Below the pieces are notes generated by a model. The model saw only the letters and a list, made by a program, of their open reading frames with translations. It ran no database searches and had not been told where the DNA came from. 49,992 nt of DNA from Candidatus Iainarchaeum sp. (GTDB lineage Archaea; Iainarchaeota; Iainarchaeia; Iainarchaeales; JAAZKV01), in contig JAAZKV010000023.1 of NCBI GenBank assembly GCA_012799645.1, positions 1-49,992 of the forward strand, in the 5' to 3' direction. The number at the start of each line of letters is the position of its first letter. Position 1 is the first letter of the stretch. Both the position numbers and the translations under genes were made by a program. Positions 37,695 to 47,638 of the stretch are shown here, piece by piece.

Positions 37695-38846
37695 ATGGTG
37701 AAAATTATGGCTGAGAAAAAACACAAAAAAGAAACAAAAGCAAAAGAAAAAGTTAGTCCAAAACAAATCGCTGAAAGAATAAAAAAAAGCGCTGAAATAA
37801 TGGTTAAACAAATCGAAAAACAAGAAGACCCAGAATTTACTACAATGCAAAGAGGAAAAAGTAATGTAGTGTGGGATGAAAAAAAAGGATACTTAGCACT
37901 TGGAGATAAAGAAATAAAAAGAACATTCCTAAATATTGCACACGCAAGAAAATTCATGCAAACAACACTAATAATGCAAAAAACACAAGATTATTTATTA
38001 AACAACAAAACCGCTTCAATACGTGAAATTTATTACGAACTAAAACACACCATTAAAGGAACAAAAGAAAACACATTCGAAGGACAAGACGAAAGTGACC
38101 CAATAATAGTTGATCTTGAACACTCAGTTGATACAATAAGAGAAAAACTAAACCTACACGCAAACCCAAAAGGAACACTATATGGAAACATAACACTAAA
38201 AGACAAAATGCACAACAACGATAAATTCAACGCCTCAAAACTAGGAAGAGGAGGATGGAGCATAATGTCAAGAATAGAACCTGAAGAAATAGAACTACTA
38301 GAAACTGACGCAGAATACTTACTAGTGTGTGAAACCGAAGCAATGTTTGAAAGACTAATAGAAGAAGGATACCCAAAACCAAACAAATGCTTACTAATCG
38401 GAACAGGAGGACAAGCAGCAAGAGGAGCAAGAAGACTAATCCACAGAATACACGAAGAACTAGACCTACCAGTATACGTATTCACTGATGGAGACCCATA
38501 CGGATGGTACATATACTCAGTAATAAAACAAGGATCAATGGCACTAGCAGCACACTCAGAATTCATGTCAGTACCTGATGCAAAATACATCGGAATGACA
38601 CTTGATGATGTAAAAAATTACGAACTAGAAAATGTAACCGAACACATGAAAGAAGGGGATGTAAAAAGAGCAAAAGAAATGATGGCATACCCATGGTTCC
38701 AAAACAAAGAATGGCAAGACCAACTAAAAAAAGCAATAACACAAAAAATCAGAATAGAACAACAAGCACTAGCAAACAAAAAACTGGACTTCGTTGCAAC
38801 ACACTACCTACCTGAAAAAATAAGAAACAACGAATTCTTACCATAA
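37695..38846 (+). CDS. top6A: DNA topoisomerase VI subunit A (Spo11-like)
   Basis: SIREIYYELKHTI catalytic Tyr, VYVFTDGDPYGWYIYSVIKQGS Toprim. Confidence 0.97.
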   Translation: MVKIMAEKKHKKETKAKEKVSPKQIAERIKKSAEIMVKQIEKQEDPEFTTMQRGKSNVVWDEKKGYLALGDKEIKRTFLNIAHARKFMQTTLIMQKTQDYLLNNKTASIREIYYELKHTIKGTKENTFEGQDESDPIIVDLEHSVDTIREKLNLHANPKGTLYGNITLKDKMHNNDKFNASKLGRGGWSIMSRIEPEEIELLETDAEYLLVCETEAMFERLIEEGYPKPNKCLLIGTGGQAARGARRLIHRIHEELDLPVYVFTDGDPYGWYIYSVIKQGSMALAAHSEFMSVPDAKYIGMTLDDVKNYELENVTEHMKEGDVKRAKEMMAYPWFQNKEWQDQLKKAITQKIRIEQQALANKKLDFVATHYLPEKIRNNEFLP

Positions 38847-38944
38847 AAAAACAAAAAAAATTGTACAAATAATTCAATTGAAAATACTTTAATAAAAAAA
38901 ATAAACTAATTAAGAAACACTTTAATTTAAAGAAAGTATTTGTT

Positions 38945-40162
38945 TTAATTTTTTTCTGACAACAAAACTCTCGCAGCTGTTTCTGTATCCCCACTCGCAA
39001 GCAACTCAAACATCCTATTAGTATCAAAATTTTTTAGATTAGCTTCCTCAACATTTTTTTCCAAAATTATTAAACCAAGATCAATCACGCCTTTTTTTTG
39101 GTTCTGTAATTCTTTCAATTCAATCATTTTTTTCTTAAAATCCTCTACAACCAATTCTTTTGAAACAGAAAAAATTGCTTTATCTTCTGGTAAAACAAAA
39201 AAAACATCTTTTTGAGAAAACCCCTTAGCAAGCGAACCCACGATTTTTAATCTAATCAAAGGTTTTATTTCAAATTCATTCACTAAAAAAGAATTTATTT
39301 TCTCTTCAACAACTTTTTTTATTTCCTCCGGAGTAGCGTTAGTAAAATTTATTTTCTCGTAAAACAATTTTCTTTGAATTTTGTAAGGAACAAACCACAA
39401 TTTTTTTGAAACAGTGTCAAAAAAGAAAACTCCTTTTTCTTTTTTTGATTCAAGATTTTTCATTTGAGTAAAAACACTAGAACCTGTTAAGAGAAATCTT
39501 TTATCTTCAATTATTTGTTCATCCGACCAATGCAAATGCCCATTAATAATTAAATCAAAACCACTTGGTAAATCACTAAGAGAAAGAGAAGCCACCATTT
39601 CATCATCAAACGGCAAAAACTCTTTGAAAGATTGGTGAAACAAAATAATGTTTGTTGCACCCGAAATTGGTTTAGGATCATAAAAATTCAACAAGTCCCG
39701 AGCGTGTTTTTCTGGAACACCACCCATTCCATGAACCACTACTTTTTCTTTAACTCCATTAACTTCTTTTTCAAAAACAATACTTCCTAAATGCAAATGA
39801 ACTAAAGCTCCACTCTCTTCAAGCACATCAAGAGCGTTAGCAAAATCCTTTCCCCTATGCTCGTGAGTTCCGTGAATCGCAATAAAAGGAATTCCTCTTA
39901 CAAAAACACTCTTAGACCCCGCCCTAGTGTTTTTTGTTAACTCTTGAACACCACCACTATTTTTTGTAAAACAATCAAAAGTACTCAACCAAACCTCTTG
40001 AGAAGGAACAGCATTATCAAACAAATCCCCCGCGTGAAGAATAAAATCAACACCCCTTTCTTTGAACAATTCAATCGCTTCTTTAAAACGAGAAAAAGTT
40101 TCGCAAGCACGCTCACCAGAACCAAACCCTAAATGAGTATCAGAAAAAATACCTACAAGCAT
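38945..40162 (-). CDS. mre11: Mre11/SbcD-like DNA repair nuclease
   Basis: GIFSDTHLGFG, LHAGDLFDNAVPS, AIHGTHEHRG, INGHLHWSDEQ metallophosphoesterase motifs. Confidence 0.92.
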   Translation of the reverse strand: MLVGIFSDTHLGFGSGERACETFSRFKEAIELFKERGVDFILHAGDLFDNAVPSQEVWLSTFDCFTKNSGGVQELTKNTRAGSKSVFVRGIPFIAIHGTHEHRGKDFANALDVLEESGALVHLHLGSIVFEKEVNGVKEKVVVHGMGGVPEKHARDLLNFYDPKPISGATNIILFHQSFKEFLPFDDEMVASLSLSDLPSGFDLIINGHLHWSDEQIIEDKRFLLTGSSVFTQMKNLESKKEKGVFFFDTVSKKLWFVPYKIQRKLFYEKINFTNATPEEIKKVVEEKINSFLVNEFEIKPLIRLKIVGSLAKGFSQKDVFFVLPEDKAIFSVSKELVVEDFKKKMIELKELQNQKKGVIDLGLIILEKNVEEANLKNFDTNRMFELLASGDTETAARVLLSEKN

Positions 40163-40245
40163 ACAACAATACTAATAGAAAAGGGTTAAAAAATAAGAGC
40201 AAAAAACTCGCCATCCAAAAACAAAACAATATTGGATTAATGAAA

Positions 40246-41094
40246 TTAATCAAATGGTGTTTTTGGAGCATCTACAAAAAGTGGAGCAAGTGGTTTTAAT
40301 CCAATTTTTTTTGAACACACAATCAATTCTTTTTCGTTAGTTGCATCAGAAAAAACTCCTAATACTTTTCCACTATTAAACAACTCTAATATTTTTTTTT
40401 CTTCAACTTTTTTTATTACTTTGAAAGAATTGTATTTTTCAAGCGAACTTAAATCTTTTTCACCACAATAAAGAATATTAATTCCTGATTTTAGTAACAA
40501 AAACCCTAACTTTTCTGCAAACTCTTCGGCCACTAGAACACTTGTTCCTTGAGTGGAAACAGGTAACCCACCAATCCCTTTTATTTCTTTAAAATAAAAA
40601 TAAGAATAATCTTTAATTGCTAAACAAAAAAATTCACTACTTGGATCTTTTAATTTAACTTTGAGTTTTGGAAAATTTTTTAACACCTCTGAACCAAGAA
40701 CAATTTCTAAATCCTTAGAAGAAAAATTCTTACAAAAACTTTTACCCCTAACAGCAAAAGTTGGACCCAAATTATTTTCGCACAAATCAAGAACATTACT
40801 ACAAATTTCGTTAAGATCAATTGTTTTTCTTTTCTCCGCAACAAAAAAAGAACTAATCCCGAAACAATTTTTCAACCCATTAACCACACTGCTTGGATTT
40901 TTACACTCAATAATTATTCTTCCACAAAAAGAAGATATTGATTCAAAACTAACTCCCTGTTTTTTTAAACTCAAAACCATATTTTCTTTTAAAATAGAAA
41001 ACCACCTTGATTTTACTTTATTGGTTTTGAGAGAAATTTCAGGATTTAATAAAATTATTACACAATTTGGAGAAAACATAAAAATAATAAACAA
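40246..41094 (-). CDS. ThiI N-terminal/THUMP protein with degenerate, catalytic-motif-less PP-loop remnant
   Basis: PEISLKTNKVKSRWFSIL, FFCLAIKDYSYFYFKEIKGIGGLPVSTQG resemble ThiI; the SGGFDSPVA position reads SVLVAEEFAEKLG. Confidence 0.8.
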   Translation of the reverse strand: MFIIFMFSPNCVIILLNPEISLKTNKVKSRWFSILKENMVLSLKKQGVSFESISSFCGRIIIECKNPSSVVNGLKNCFGISSFFVAEKRKTIDLNEICSNVLDLCENNLGPTFAVRGKSFCKNFSSKDLEIVLGSEVLKNFPKLKVKLKDPSSEFFCLAIKDYSYFYFKEIKGIGGLPVSTQGTSVLVAEEFAEKLGFLLLKSGINILYCGEKDLSSLEKYNSFKVIKKVEEKKILELFNSGKVLGVFSDATNEKELIVCSKKIGLKPLAPLFVDAPKTPFD

Positions 41095-41426
41095 AAAAAC
41101 AATTAAAAATGAAAACTTTTACAAAAAAAATAAAAAAAAACACAATATTGAAATTATAAAACAAAACAAAAAAAATAATCACTAACCAAAAAAAAACAAA
41201 AACACAACAAAAAAAGCAAAAAAAACACAACAATAAAATAAACAAATATAAAAATAAAAAAACACAACTAGTGAAATTATAAAACAAAACAAAATAATAC
41301 AAAACAATTGTTGTTTCTAAAGAAAATTGAAAAAACCCAAAATTTCAACAGTTTTTTAAACAAAACGGAAGAATTTTTATTTATAGAAAAAATAGTGAAA
41401 TCTACCAAACCGAAGGTAAAGGTAGT

Positions 41427-41476
41427 GCTTTGTTATAAACGAACAAAACTAGTGAAACAAAGCAACAAAACAAAGC
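41427..41476 (+). ncRNA. Candidate small structured RNA upstream of tRNA-Cys
   Basis: GCTTTGTT (41427-41434) can pair with AACAAAGC at 41456-41463 or its exact copy at 41469-41476. Confidence 0.25.
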
Positions 41477-41505
41477 AACACATTTAATATTAAGCGACAT
41501 TAGTC

Positions 41506-41576
41506 GCAGGGCTAGCAAAGCGGTTATGCACTCCCCTGCAGAGGGAGTTAGAGGGGTTCAACTCCCTTGCCCTGCT
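41506..41576 (+). tRNA. tRNA-Cys(GCA)
   Basis: Acceptor GCAGGGC/GCCCTGC, anticodon loop CTGCAGA in CTCCC/GGGAG stem, T-arm AGGGG-TTCAACT-CCCTT, U73, followed by T-run; TATA-like TTTAATATTAAG upstream. Confidence 0.95.
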
Positions 41577-41598
41577 TTTTTTAACACGCTTCTAACAA

Positions 41599-41610
41599 GC
41601 TTTTTAAAGG
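41599..41610 (+). promoter_or_regulatory. TATA-like promoter element GCTTTTTAAAGG of the L10e gene
   Basis: Same core as at 23545 and 35840. Confidence 0.5.
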
Positions 41611-41680
41611 TTTAGTTTGAGTTTATTTGTATTACTTGGTGAGTAGATTTTATTATTTTTAATATATTTGGTGAATTTAT

Positions 41681-42457
41681 ATGGCAATAAGACCAGCAAA
41701 GTGTTACACAAATCCTAAAGGTGGAAGAAGGATAAGAAAAGGTGCTTCTGGACACGCAAGAAAAATTGGACACCAAAGAGCTTACACAAGAGTTGCAATA
41801 ACTGCACCAAGAAAAAATTATGTAGGAGCAACACCTGCTTTAAGAATTAGACAATTCAATATGGGAAACCCAATGTTACCCTACACTACTGTTGGAGAAC
41901 TAGTTGTTACAAAAAGTATTGATATTAGGGATAATGCTATTGAAAGTGCAAGACAAAGTATTAACAGAAAACTTGTAAAAACACTGGGAAAAGAAGGATT
42001 CTTTATGAAGGTAAGAGTATACCCTTCACACTTATTAAGAGAAAATAAACAAGCACAAGGAGCAGGAGCTGATCGTGTTTCACAAGGAATGAGCAGATCT
42101 TTCGGAGCTACAATTGGAAGAGCAACAAGAGTAAGAGCAGGACAAACAATATTTAGTGTATTGTGTATGGAAACACAAAAAAACCTAGTAAAAGAAGCAC
42201 TAAGATCGGCGAGAACAAAATTTCCGTGCAGTGTAAAAGTAGAATTTCATAATGATGTTAAAGGAATTGGGACAATACCAACAAAAGTAGTAGAAGAGAA
42301 AGCAGCAGCTGCAAAAGTAGAAACACCAACCGAAGGAACAGCAACACCTGAAGCAGGAAAAGCACCAGCAGCAGGGACAAAACCTGAAGCAGGAAAAGAA
42401 GCAACAGCAACAAAAACTGATACAAAAGCAACAGCACCTGCAGCGAAAAAGAAATAA
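41681..42457 (+). CDS. rpl10e: 50S ribosomal protein L10e (L16) with Ala/Pro/Thr/Lys-rich C-terminal tail
   Basis: RPAKCYTNPKGGRRIRKGASGH, ADRVSQGMSRSFGATIGRATRVRAGQTIFSV. Confidence 0.92.
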   Translation: MAIRPAKCYTNPKGGRRIRKGASGHARKIGHQRAYTRVAITAPRKNYVGATPALRIRQFNMGNPMLPYTTVGELVVTKSIDIRDNAIESARQSINRKLVKTLGKEGFFMKVRVYPSHLLRENKQAQGAGADRVSQGMSRSFGATIGRATRVRAGQTIFSVLCMETQKNLVKEALRSARTKFPCSVKVEFHNDVKGIGTIPTKVVEEKAAAAKVETPTEGTATPEAGKAPAAGTKPEAGKEATATKTDTKATAPAAKKK

Positions 42458-42471
42458 AAACTAAAAAAATT

Positions 42472-42517
42472 TAATTTTTGGTTGGATAATTTTTACAACC
42501 AAAAAAATCTTTTTTTT
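42472..42517 (+). terminator. Intrinsic terminator-like hairpin plus T-run after rpl10e
   Basis: TTTTTGGTTG...CAACCAAAAA stem followed by ATCTTTTTTTT. Confidence 0.6.
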
Positions 42518-42641
42518 AAATTTGCAAAACCAATTTTATTACAAAAAAATATTTACACAATCCTAACAAAAAAAACAATTTAATAATTGTTTTTAAATCA
42601 AAAAGAAAAATTTAATTACCTTTCGAAATAAAAAATAAAGT

Positions 42642-43622
42642 ATGTTACAAATAGAACTAACTGATGCTATCAAATCGTTAAAAAAAATTAAAGCAAAAAA
42701 AATAATGATACAAATACCTGAAGGGCTAAAAACAAATACTGAAAATATTGTTAATGAACTAGAACAAAAAGGATACAAGGTAATAACATCAATGGATCCT
42801 TGTTTTGGAGCGTGTGACATAAAACCAACAGAAGCAAAACAATTACAATGTGACGCAATACTACACATAGGGCACACAAAATTTATTGAAAAAAATAATG
42901 AAAAAATAATTTACGCCCCATTAAAATACAAATTAAAAAATTTTGAAGAAACCAAAAACAAAATAACACACTATTTATTGGACAATGGTTTTTCTTTTAT
43001 CGGAATTGTTACAACCGCACAATACTTACACTATTTACCTGAGTTAAAAAAACATTTTAAAAAAAATAAAATAAGAGCAGAAATATTGAAAGGAAAGAGG
43101 GTGGAAAATGGACAAGTGCTTGGATGTAATTATTCTAGTGCTAATGGGAGAGCAAAAACCATTCTTTATTTTGGGGACGGATTATTTCACCCTTTAGGAA
43201 TCCACTTTGGAACAAAAAAGGAAGTAATAATTTTTGATCCAATTCTTAACACGATAAAAACTCTTGATCAAGAAAAAAATGATTTTTTGAAAAAAAGATT
43301 TTTATTAATTGAAAAAGCAAAAACTGCTAAATCTTTCGCAATTCTTGTTTCAACAAAAATTGGACAAAACAGAATTTCTATTGCTGAAAAAATAAAAAAA
43401 GAATTAGAAGGTGCAGGAAAAAAAGTTTTTATTTGTTCAATGGATTATATTTCTGAAGAAAAATTACTAGGACTTGAAGTAGATGCACTAATCAACACTG
43501 CTTGTCCGAGATTATCAATTGATGATTTTATATCCTACAAAAAACCCTTACTAAACTACAACGAAGTAAAATATGTTTTAGGAAAAAGTTACAAAAACTA
43601 CAAAACGGAAATAATATACTAA
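42642..43622 (+). CDS. dph2: Diphthamide biosynthesis protein Dph2 (Dph1/Dph2 family)
   Basis: IPEGLKTNTENIVNELEQKGYKVITSMDPCFGACDI, YFGDGLFHPLGIH, NTACPRLSIDD. Confidence 0.93.
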   Translation: MLQIELTDAIKSLKKIKAKKIMIQIPEGLKTNTENIVNELEQKGYKVITSMDPCFGACDIKPTEAKQLQCDAILHIGHTKFIEKNNEKIIYAPLKYKLKNFEETKNKITHYLLDNGFSFIGIVTTAQYLHYLPELKKHFKKNKIRAEILKGKRVENGQVLGCNYSSANGRAKTILYFGDGLFHPLGIHFGTKKEVIIFDPILNTIKTLDQEKNDFLKKRFLLIEKAKTAKSFAILVSTKIGQNRISIAEKIKKELEGAGKKVFICSMDYISEEKLLGLEVDALINTACPRLSIDDFISYKKPLLNYNEVKYVLGKSYKNYKTEIIY

Positions 43623-43802
43623 ATACACACCGCTTCTTTACTATTTACTTTTATTTTTTTATTATTTCTTTTTGTTTTATTTTGTTTCTTTTCATTTCTT
43701 TATTATTTCCTTTTTATTATTTTTTTATTCCAATTACCAGTTTCATTTCCATTTCTTTATTATTCTTTTTTTATTTCTTTTCATTTCTTTATTATTCTTT
43801 TT

Positions 43803-44672
43803 TTATTCATTCATAGTGGTTGTGTTTTCTGTTTGTACTATTGTTCCTTTGAATTCAGGAGCTCTTCTAACTATTGATTTGAAATTCTCAACATCATCTC
43901 CTGAAATAAAATATGATCTAATTTTACTTCTTTGAAGAATTGCTGCTGCATGTGGATCAACAAAAGTGTGTGCCCCAGGTTTTGATGCTTGTGCTTTCAA
44001 AAGTGAAACCATTTTTGTATGAGTTAATTCTTTATACAATTTTGCATTAGGTTCTTTTGCTGGATCTGCTGAATAAATTCCATCAACATTACTCACATTA
44101 ATAAAATCCGCGCCCAACAATTCAGCGATTATTGCAGCAACCGCATCAGTGGTTTGACCAGGAATTGTTCCCCCAAATATTGGAGTTTTTCCTAAAAGCA
44201 ACACTCTTTCTGCTTCTTTAGGATCAGTTAGTACCCCCCTCCAAGAATTATCAATCCCATAAGTGAAAAATAAAGCATTTGCTCTTGTAACAGCAATTCC
44301 AACCTCATCAAGTTCAAAATTGTTAGCCCCCATTGATTTTGCTCCTGCTTGATACACACGAGCCACTCTCCCCCCACCAATAACTAAAACAAATTGATTC
44401 CCTTCCCTAATCAACTCATTCAAAACTTCACAAAACTTAGCTATTTCAGGAGCTCTTAATTTTTCATTAAAAAAAACTGATCCACCCAAACTAACTACAA
44501 AAATCTTTTCATTAGTGTTTTGAGGATACGGATTGTAAGGTTGATAAGTGTTTTCGCTTGAAGAAGCACTTTCAGTAGACGAAGTTGATTCAGTTGGTCT
44601 TGGAGTACCATCCCATTTTTCAAACAAATCAAACATCCAATCCCACTCCCCCAATGGTTTATTATAACACAT
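43803..44672 (-). CDS. pyrH: UMP kinase (archaeal PyrH type) with low-complexity N-terminal extension
   Basis: VVSLGGSVFFNEKLRAPEIAKF, LVIGGGRVARVYQAGAKSMGANNFELDEVGIAVTRANA, ISGDDVENFKSIV. Confidence 0.92.
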   Translation of the reverse strand: MCYNKPLGEWDWMFDLFEKWDGTPRPTESTSSTESASSSENTYQPYNPYPQNTNEKIFVVSLGGSVFFNEKLRAPEIAKFCEVLNELIREGNQFVLVIGGGRVARVYQAGAKSMGANNFELDEVGIAVTRANALFFTYGIDNSWRGVLTDPKEAERVLLLGKTPIFGGTIPGQTTDAVAAIIAELLGADFINVSNVDGIYSADPAKEPNAKLYKELTHTKMVSLLKAQASKPGAHTFVDPHAAAILQRSKIRSYFISGDDVENFKSIVRRAPEFKGTIVQTENTTTMNE

Positions 44673-44893
44673 TTTTTTATAAAATCAATAGCTTTTATAA
44701 AGTAACGAAACCGAATAATAATGGAAATTGTGGTATAAAAACTTTATCCAACAAACAAAACACCACCACCAAAATAATTAAATAAAAAAAAATAAAAAAA
44801 TAAAAATATTAAAAAAAATGAAAACAAAAAAATGAATAAACAAAAATTGAAAAAAAAAATAAAATAAATAAAAATTAATCAAAGTGAAAAAAA

Positions 44894-46147
44894 ATGGCCA
44901 GAGAACTAAAATTAAACGAAGTGAGTGAAGCGGATCTTGCTGTATTCAAAAAGAAACTAAAAATGCTTGAAGGATTCAAAGGAAGACACACCGAACTAAT
45001 CACACAATACATTCCGCCAGAAACAGATCGTGGAACAGTAATGAACCAACTAAATGAAGAAATTAATCAAAGCTCAAACATAAAAAGTCCCCAAACAAGA
45101 AAAAATGTACAAGGAGCGTTAAGAAAAATTATTGGATTTTTGAAAAACATTAACTTCAAACTACCACCAAACGGAATCGTAGTATTTGCAGGAAATGTGT
45201 CAGAAACTGATGGGCGATCAGATATTAGATTATTCACTATTAATCCAATAAGACCACTAAAATCAAAACTATACTGGTGCGACTCATCATTCCACGTGGA
45301 TTACTTAAAAGAAATGCTAACCCCAAACGATTTTTACGCACTAATGACAATTGATAAAGGAGAAGCAACAATTGCACAACTAATCGGAAAAAAATACGAA
45401 ATCGTAGGACACTTCACCTCACTAGTTCCAGGAAAGTCAAGAGCAGGAGGCCAAAGTGCTCAACGTTTCGAAAGATTAAGAGAAGAAGCAACAAACAATT
45501 TTTTCAAAATCGCCGGAGAAAGATTTAACGGATACTTTGAACCACACAAAGATAAAATAAAAGGAATAGTAATAGGAGGGCCAGGGCAAACAAAAAATTA
45601 TTTTATGGAAAAAAAAGTAATAAACCACGAACTAGAAAAAAAAGTAATAGGGGTAATTGACACATCATACACTGATGAAGGCGGAATAAGAGAACTCGTA
45701 CAAAAAAGCAGTGAATTACTAAAAGATTCTGAATTAATAAAAGAAAAAGAAATACTTGAAAAATTCATTGGAGAAATCGCAAAAGATGGACTCGCAACTT
45801 ACGGACAAAAAGAAGTAGAACAAACAATAGAAGAAGGAAGAGTAGCAACACTAATAATTTCAGAAGACATACCTTGGATGGTTTATAGAAAAACCTGCGA
45901 ACACTGCAACAATGACACATTTGAAACAATAAAAGAACACGAAACATTCAGAGAAGTTGATCTAAGGTGTGGAAATTGTAAATCAAAAATAGAAGTGACA
46001 GAAGAAATGGATTACATTGATTGGTTAATGGAAAAAGCAAAAAACACTGGAGCAGAAGTGAGAGTAATAAGCACCGAAACAAACGAAGGAAAAAACTTTT
46101 ACGAAGGATTTGGAGGAATTGGAGCAATACTAAGATACAAAATCTAA
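44894..46147 (+). CDS. prf1: Peptide chain release factor aRF1
   Basis: SSNIKSPQTR (NIKS), RAGGQSAQRFERL (GGQ). Confidence 0.97.
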   Translation: MARELKLNEVSEADLAVFKKKLKMLEGFKGRHTELITQYIPPETDRGTVMNQLNEEINQSSNIKSPQTRKNVQGALRKIIGFLKNINFKLPPNGIVVFAGNVSETDGRSDIRLFTINPIRPLKSKLYWCDSSFHVDYLKEMLTPNDFYALMTIDKGEATIAQLIGKKYEIVGHFTSLVPGKSRAGGQSAQRFERLREEATNNFFKIAGERFNGYFEPHKDKIKGIVIGGPGQTKNYFMEKKVINHELEKKVIGVIDTSYTDEGGIRELVQKSSELLKDSELIKEKEILEKFIGEIAKDGLATYGQKEVEQTIEEGRVATLIISEDIPWMVYRKTCEHCNNDTFETIKEHETFREVDLRCGNCKSKIEVTEEMDYIDWLMEKAKNTGAEVRVISTETNEGKNFYEGFGGIGAILRYKI

Positions 46148-46275
46148 AATAAAAAAAATGAAAAAATAAAAATTACAAATATGAAAAACCATAAGAATAA
46201 AAAATTATAAAAATAATCAAAAAACAAAAACAACAATAAACACAATTTATTGGACAATATTTTTGGGGCGAAAAA

Positions 46276-47535
46276 ATGGATAAAGAAATTTTATTTATTA
46301 CAAACACCCCCCCCTTGAAAGGAAAAATAAAACAAAGATACTCTGATTTTATTGTAGAAGAAGTAACACGCGAAGGAATATGCGAAGTACAAAGATACAA
46401 CAAACCACTAGAAAAAAGAAATTTTGAAAAAATGCGCATACCAGAAAAACCAGAAAATAAAGAACACCTAATTCTAGAAATGGAAAAAATAAACACTGAC
46501 ACAAACACCGCAATCGCACTAATATCAAGAGGAATAAACACCAGCAAAAAAAGAATAGGATACGCAGGACTAAAAGACAAAAGAGGAATAACCGCACAAA
46601 GAATAAGCATATACCAACCAGACATAAAAAAAATAGAAAATTTCGGAGTAAAAGGAATAGAACTAAGAAACCCCAAATGGGGAGAAAGAATAGAACTAGG
46701 AGAACTACAAGGAAATAATTTCACAATAACAATTAGAGATATTAGTGAAACAAAAGAAGAAATAGAAAAGATTGTCCAACAATTTGTGTTTGAGTGTGGC
46801 GGAGGAATTCCTAACTATTTTGGTAACCAAAGATTTGGGGGCAAAAGACAAATCACCCACAGAGTAGGTAAACTTTTACTTTTACAAGATTTCAAAAGCG
46901 CAATAGAACTATACTTAACAGAAACTTATGAAGAAGAAAAACCCAATTTAAAAAATGCGCGAATAAATTTAGCAAAAACAATGGATTATTCAAAAGCACT
47001 AAAAGAATTTCCTTTCGAAGCAAGAACAGAAAGAGCAATACTAAACCACTTAGTCCAACACCCAAACGATTACGCAAACGCATTCAGCGTATTACCAAAA
47101 AAAATGAGATACTTATTCACCCACGCATACCAAAGTTATTTATTCAACAAAATGATAAAAGAACGAATAAAAATACTTGGAAAAAAAGCACTAACACCAC
47201 AAGAAGGAGATATTTTGGAAGAAGGAGAAGTAACAGCACTATTACCAGGATATGAAAGTGAATTCGCTAAAGGAATACAAGGAGAAATAGAACAAAAAAT
47301 TCTTCAAGAAGAAAACATGGAATTAAAAAATTTTAAAGTAGATAGGATTGCAGAAATATCAAGCCAAGGAAGTAGAAAAAAAATATCACTAAAACCCCAA
47401 AACATGTACTTGGACAAAATTGGAGAAGATGAGTTTAACGAAGGGAAAAAATACGCAACCATAAAATTTTATTTAACAAAAGGAAACTATGCCACAACAA
47501 TAATGCAAGAACTAATAAAAGAAGAAATATTTTAA
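46276..47535 (+). CDS. truD: tRNA pseudouridine(13) synthase TruD/Pus7
   Basis: IGYAGLKDKRGITAQRISIYQ, GGIPNYFGNQRFGGKRQITHRVG. Confidence 0.95.
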   Translation: MDKEILFITNTPPLKGKIKQRYSDFIVEEVTREGICEVQRYNKPLEKRNFEKMRIPEKPENKEHLILEMEKINTDTNTAIALISRGINTSKKRIGYAGLKDKRGITAQRISIYQPDIKKIENFGVKGIELRNPKWGERIELGELQGNNFTITIRDISETKEEIEKIVQQFVFECGGGIPNYFGNQRFGGKRQITHRVGKLLLLQDFKSAIELYLTETYEEEKPNLKNARINLAKTMDYSKALKEFPFEARTERAILNHLVQHPNDYANAFSVLPKKMRYLFTHAYQSYLFNKMIKERIKILGKKALTPQEGDILEEGEVTALLPGYESEFAKGIQGEIEQKILQEENMELKNFKVDRIAEISSQGSRKKISLKPQNMYLDKIGEDEFNEGKKYATIKFYLTKGNYATTIMQELIKEEIF

Positions 47536-47638
47536 AAAAACATTTTAGAAAAAATTTATGACAAATATTTTAGAACAATTATTTCAGAACAAGTATTTTA
47601 GAACAATTATTTTGAATAAAAATTTTATTCACTAATTT

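Noticed and set aside
43625-43802. T-rich repetitive tract between dph2 and pyrH as a mobile or regulatory element
   Set aside because: Convergent intergenic spacer; most simply oligo-T termination signals plus slippage. The ORF called there (43672-43935) is low-complexity and overlaps pyrH.
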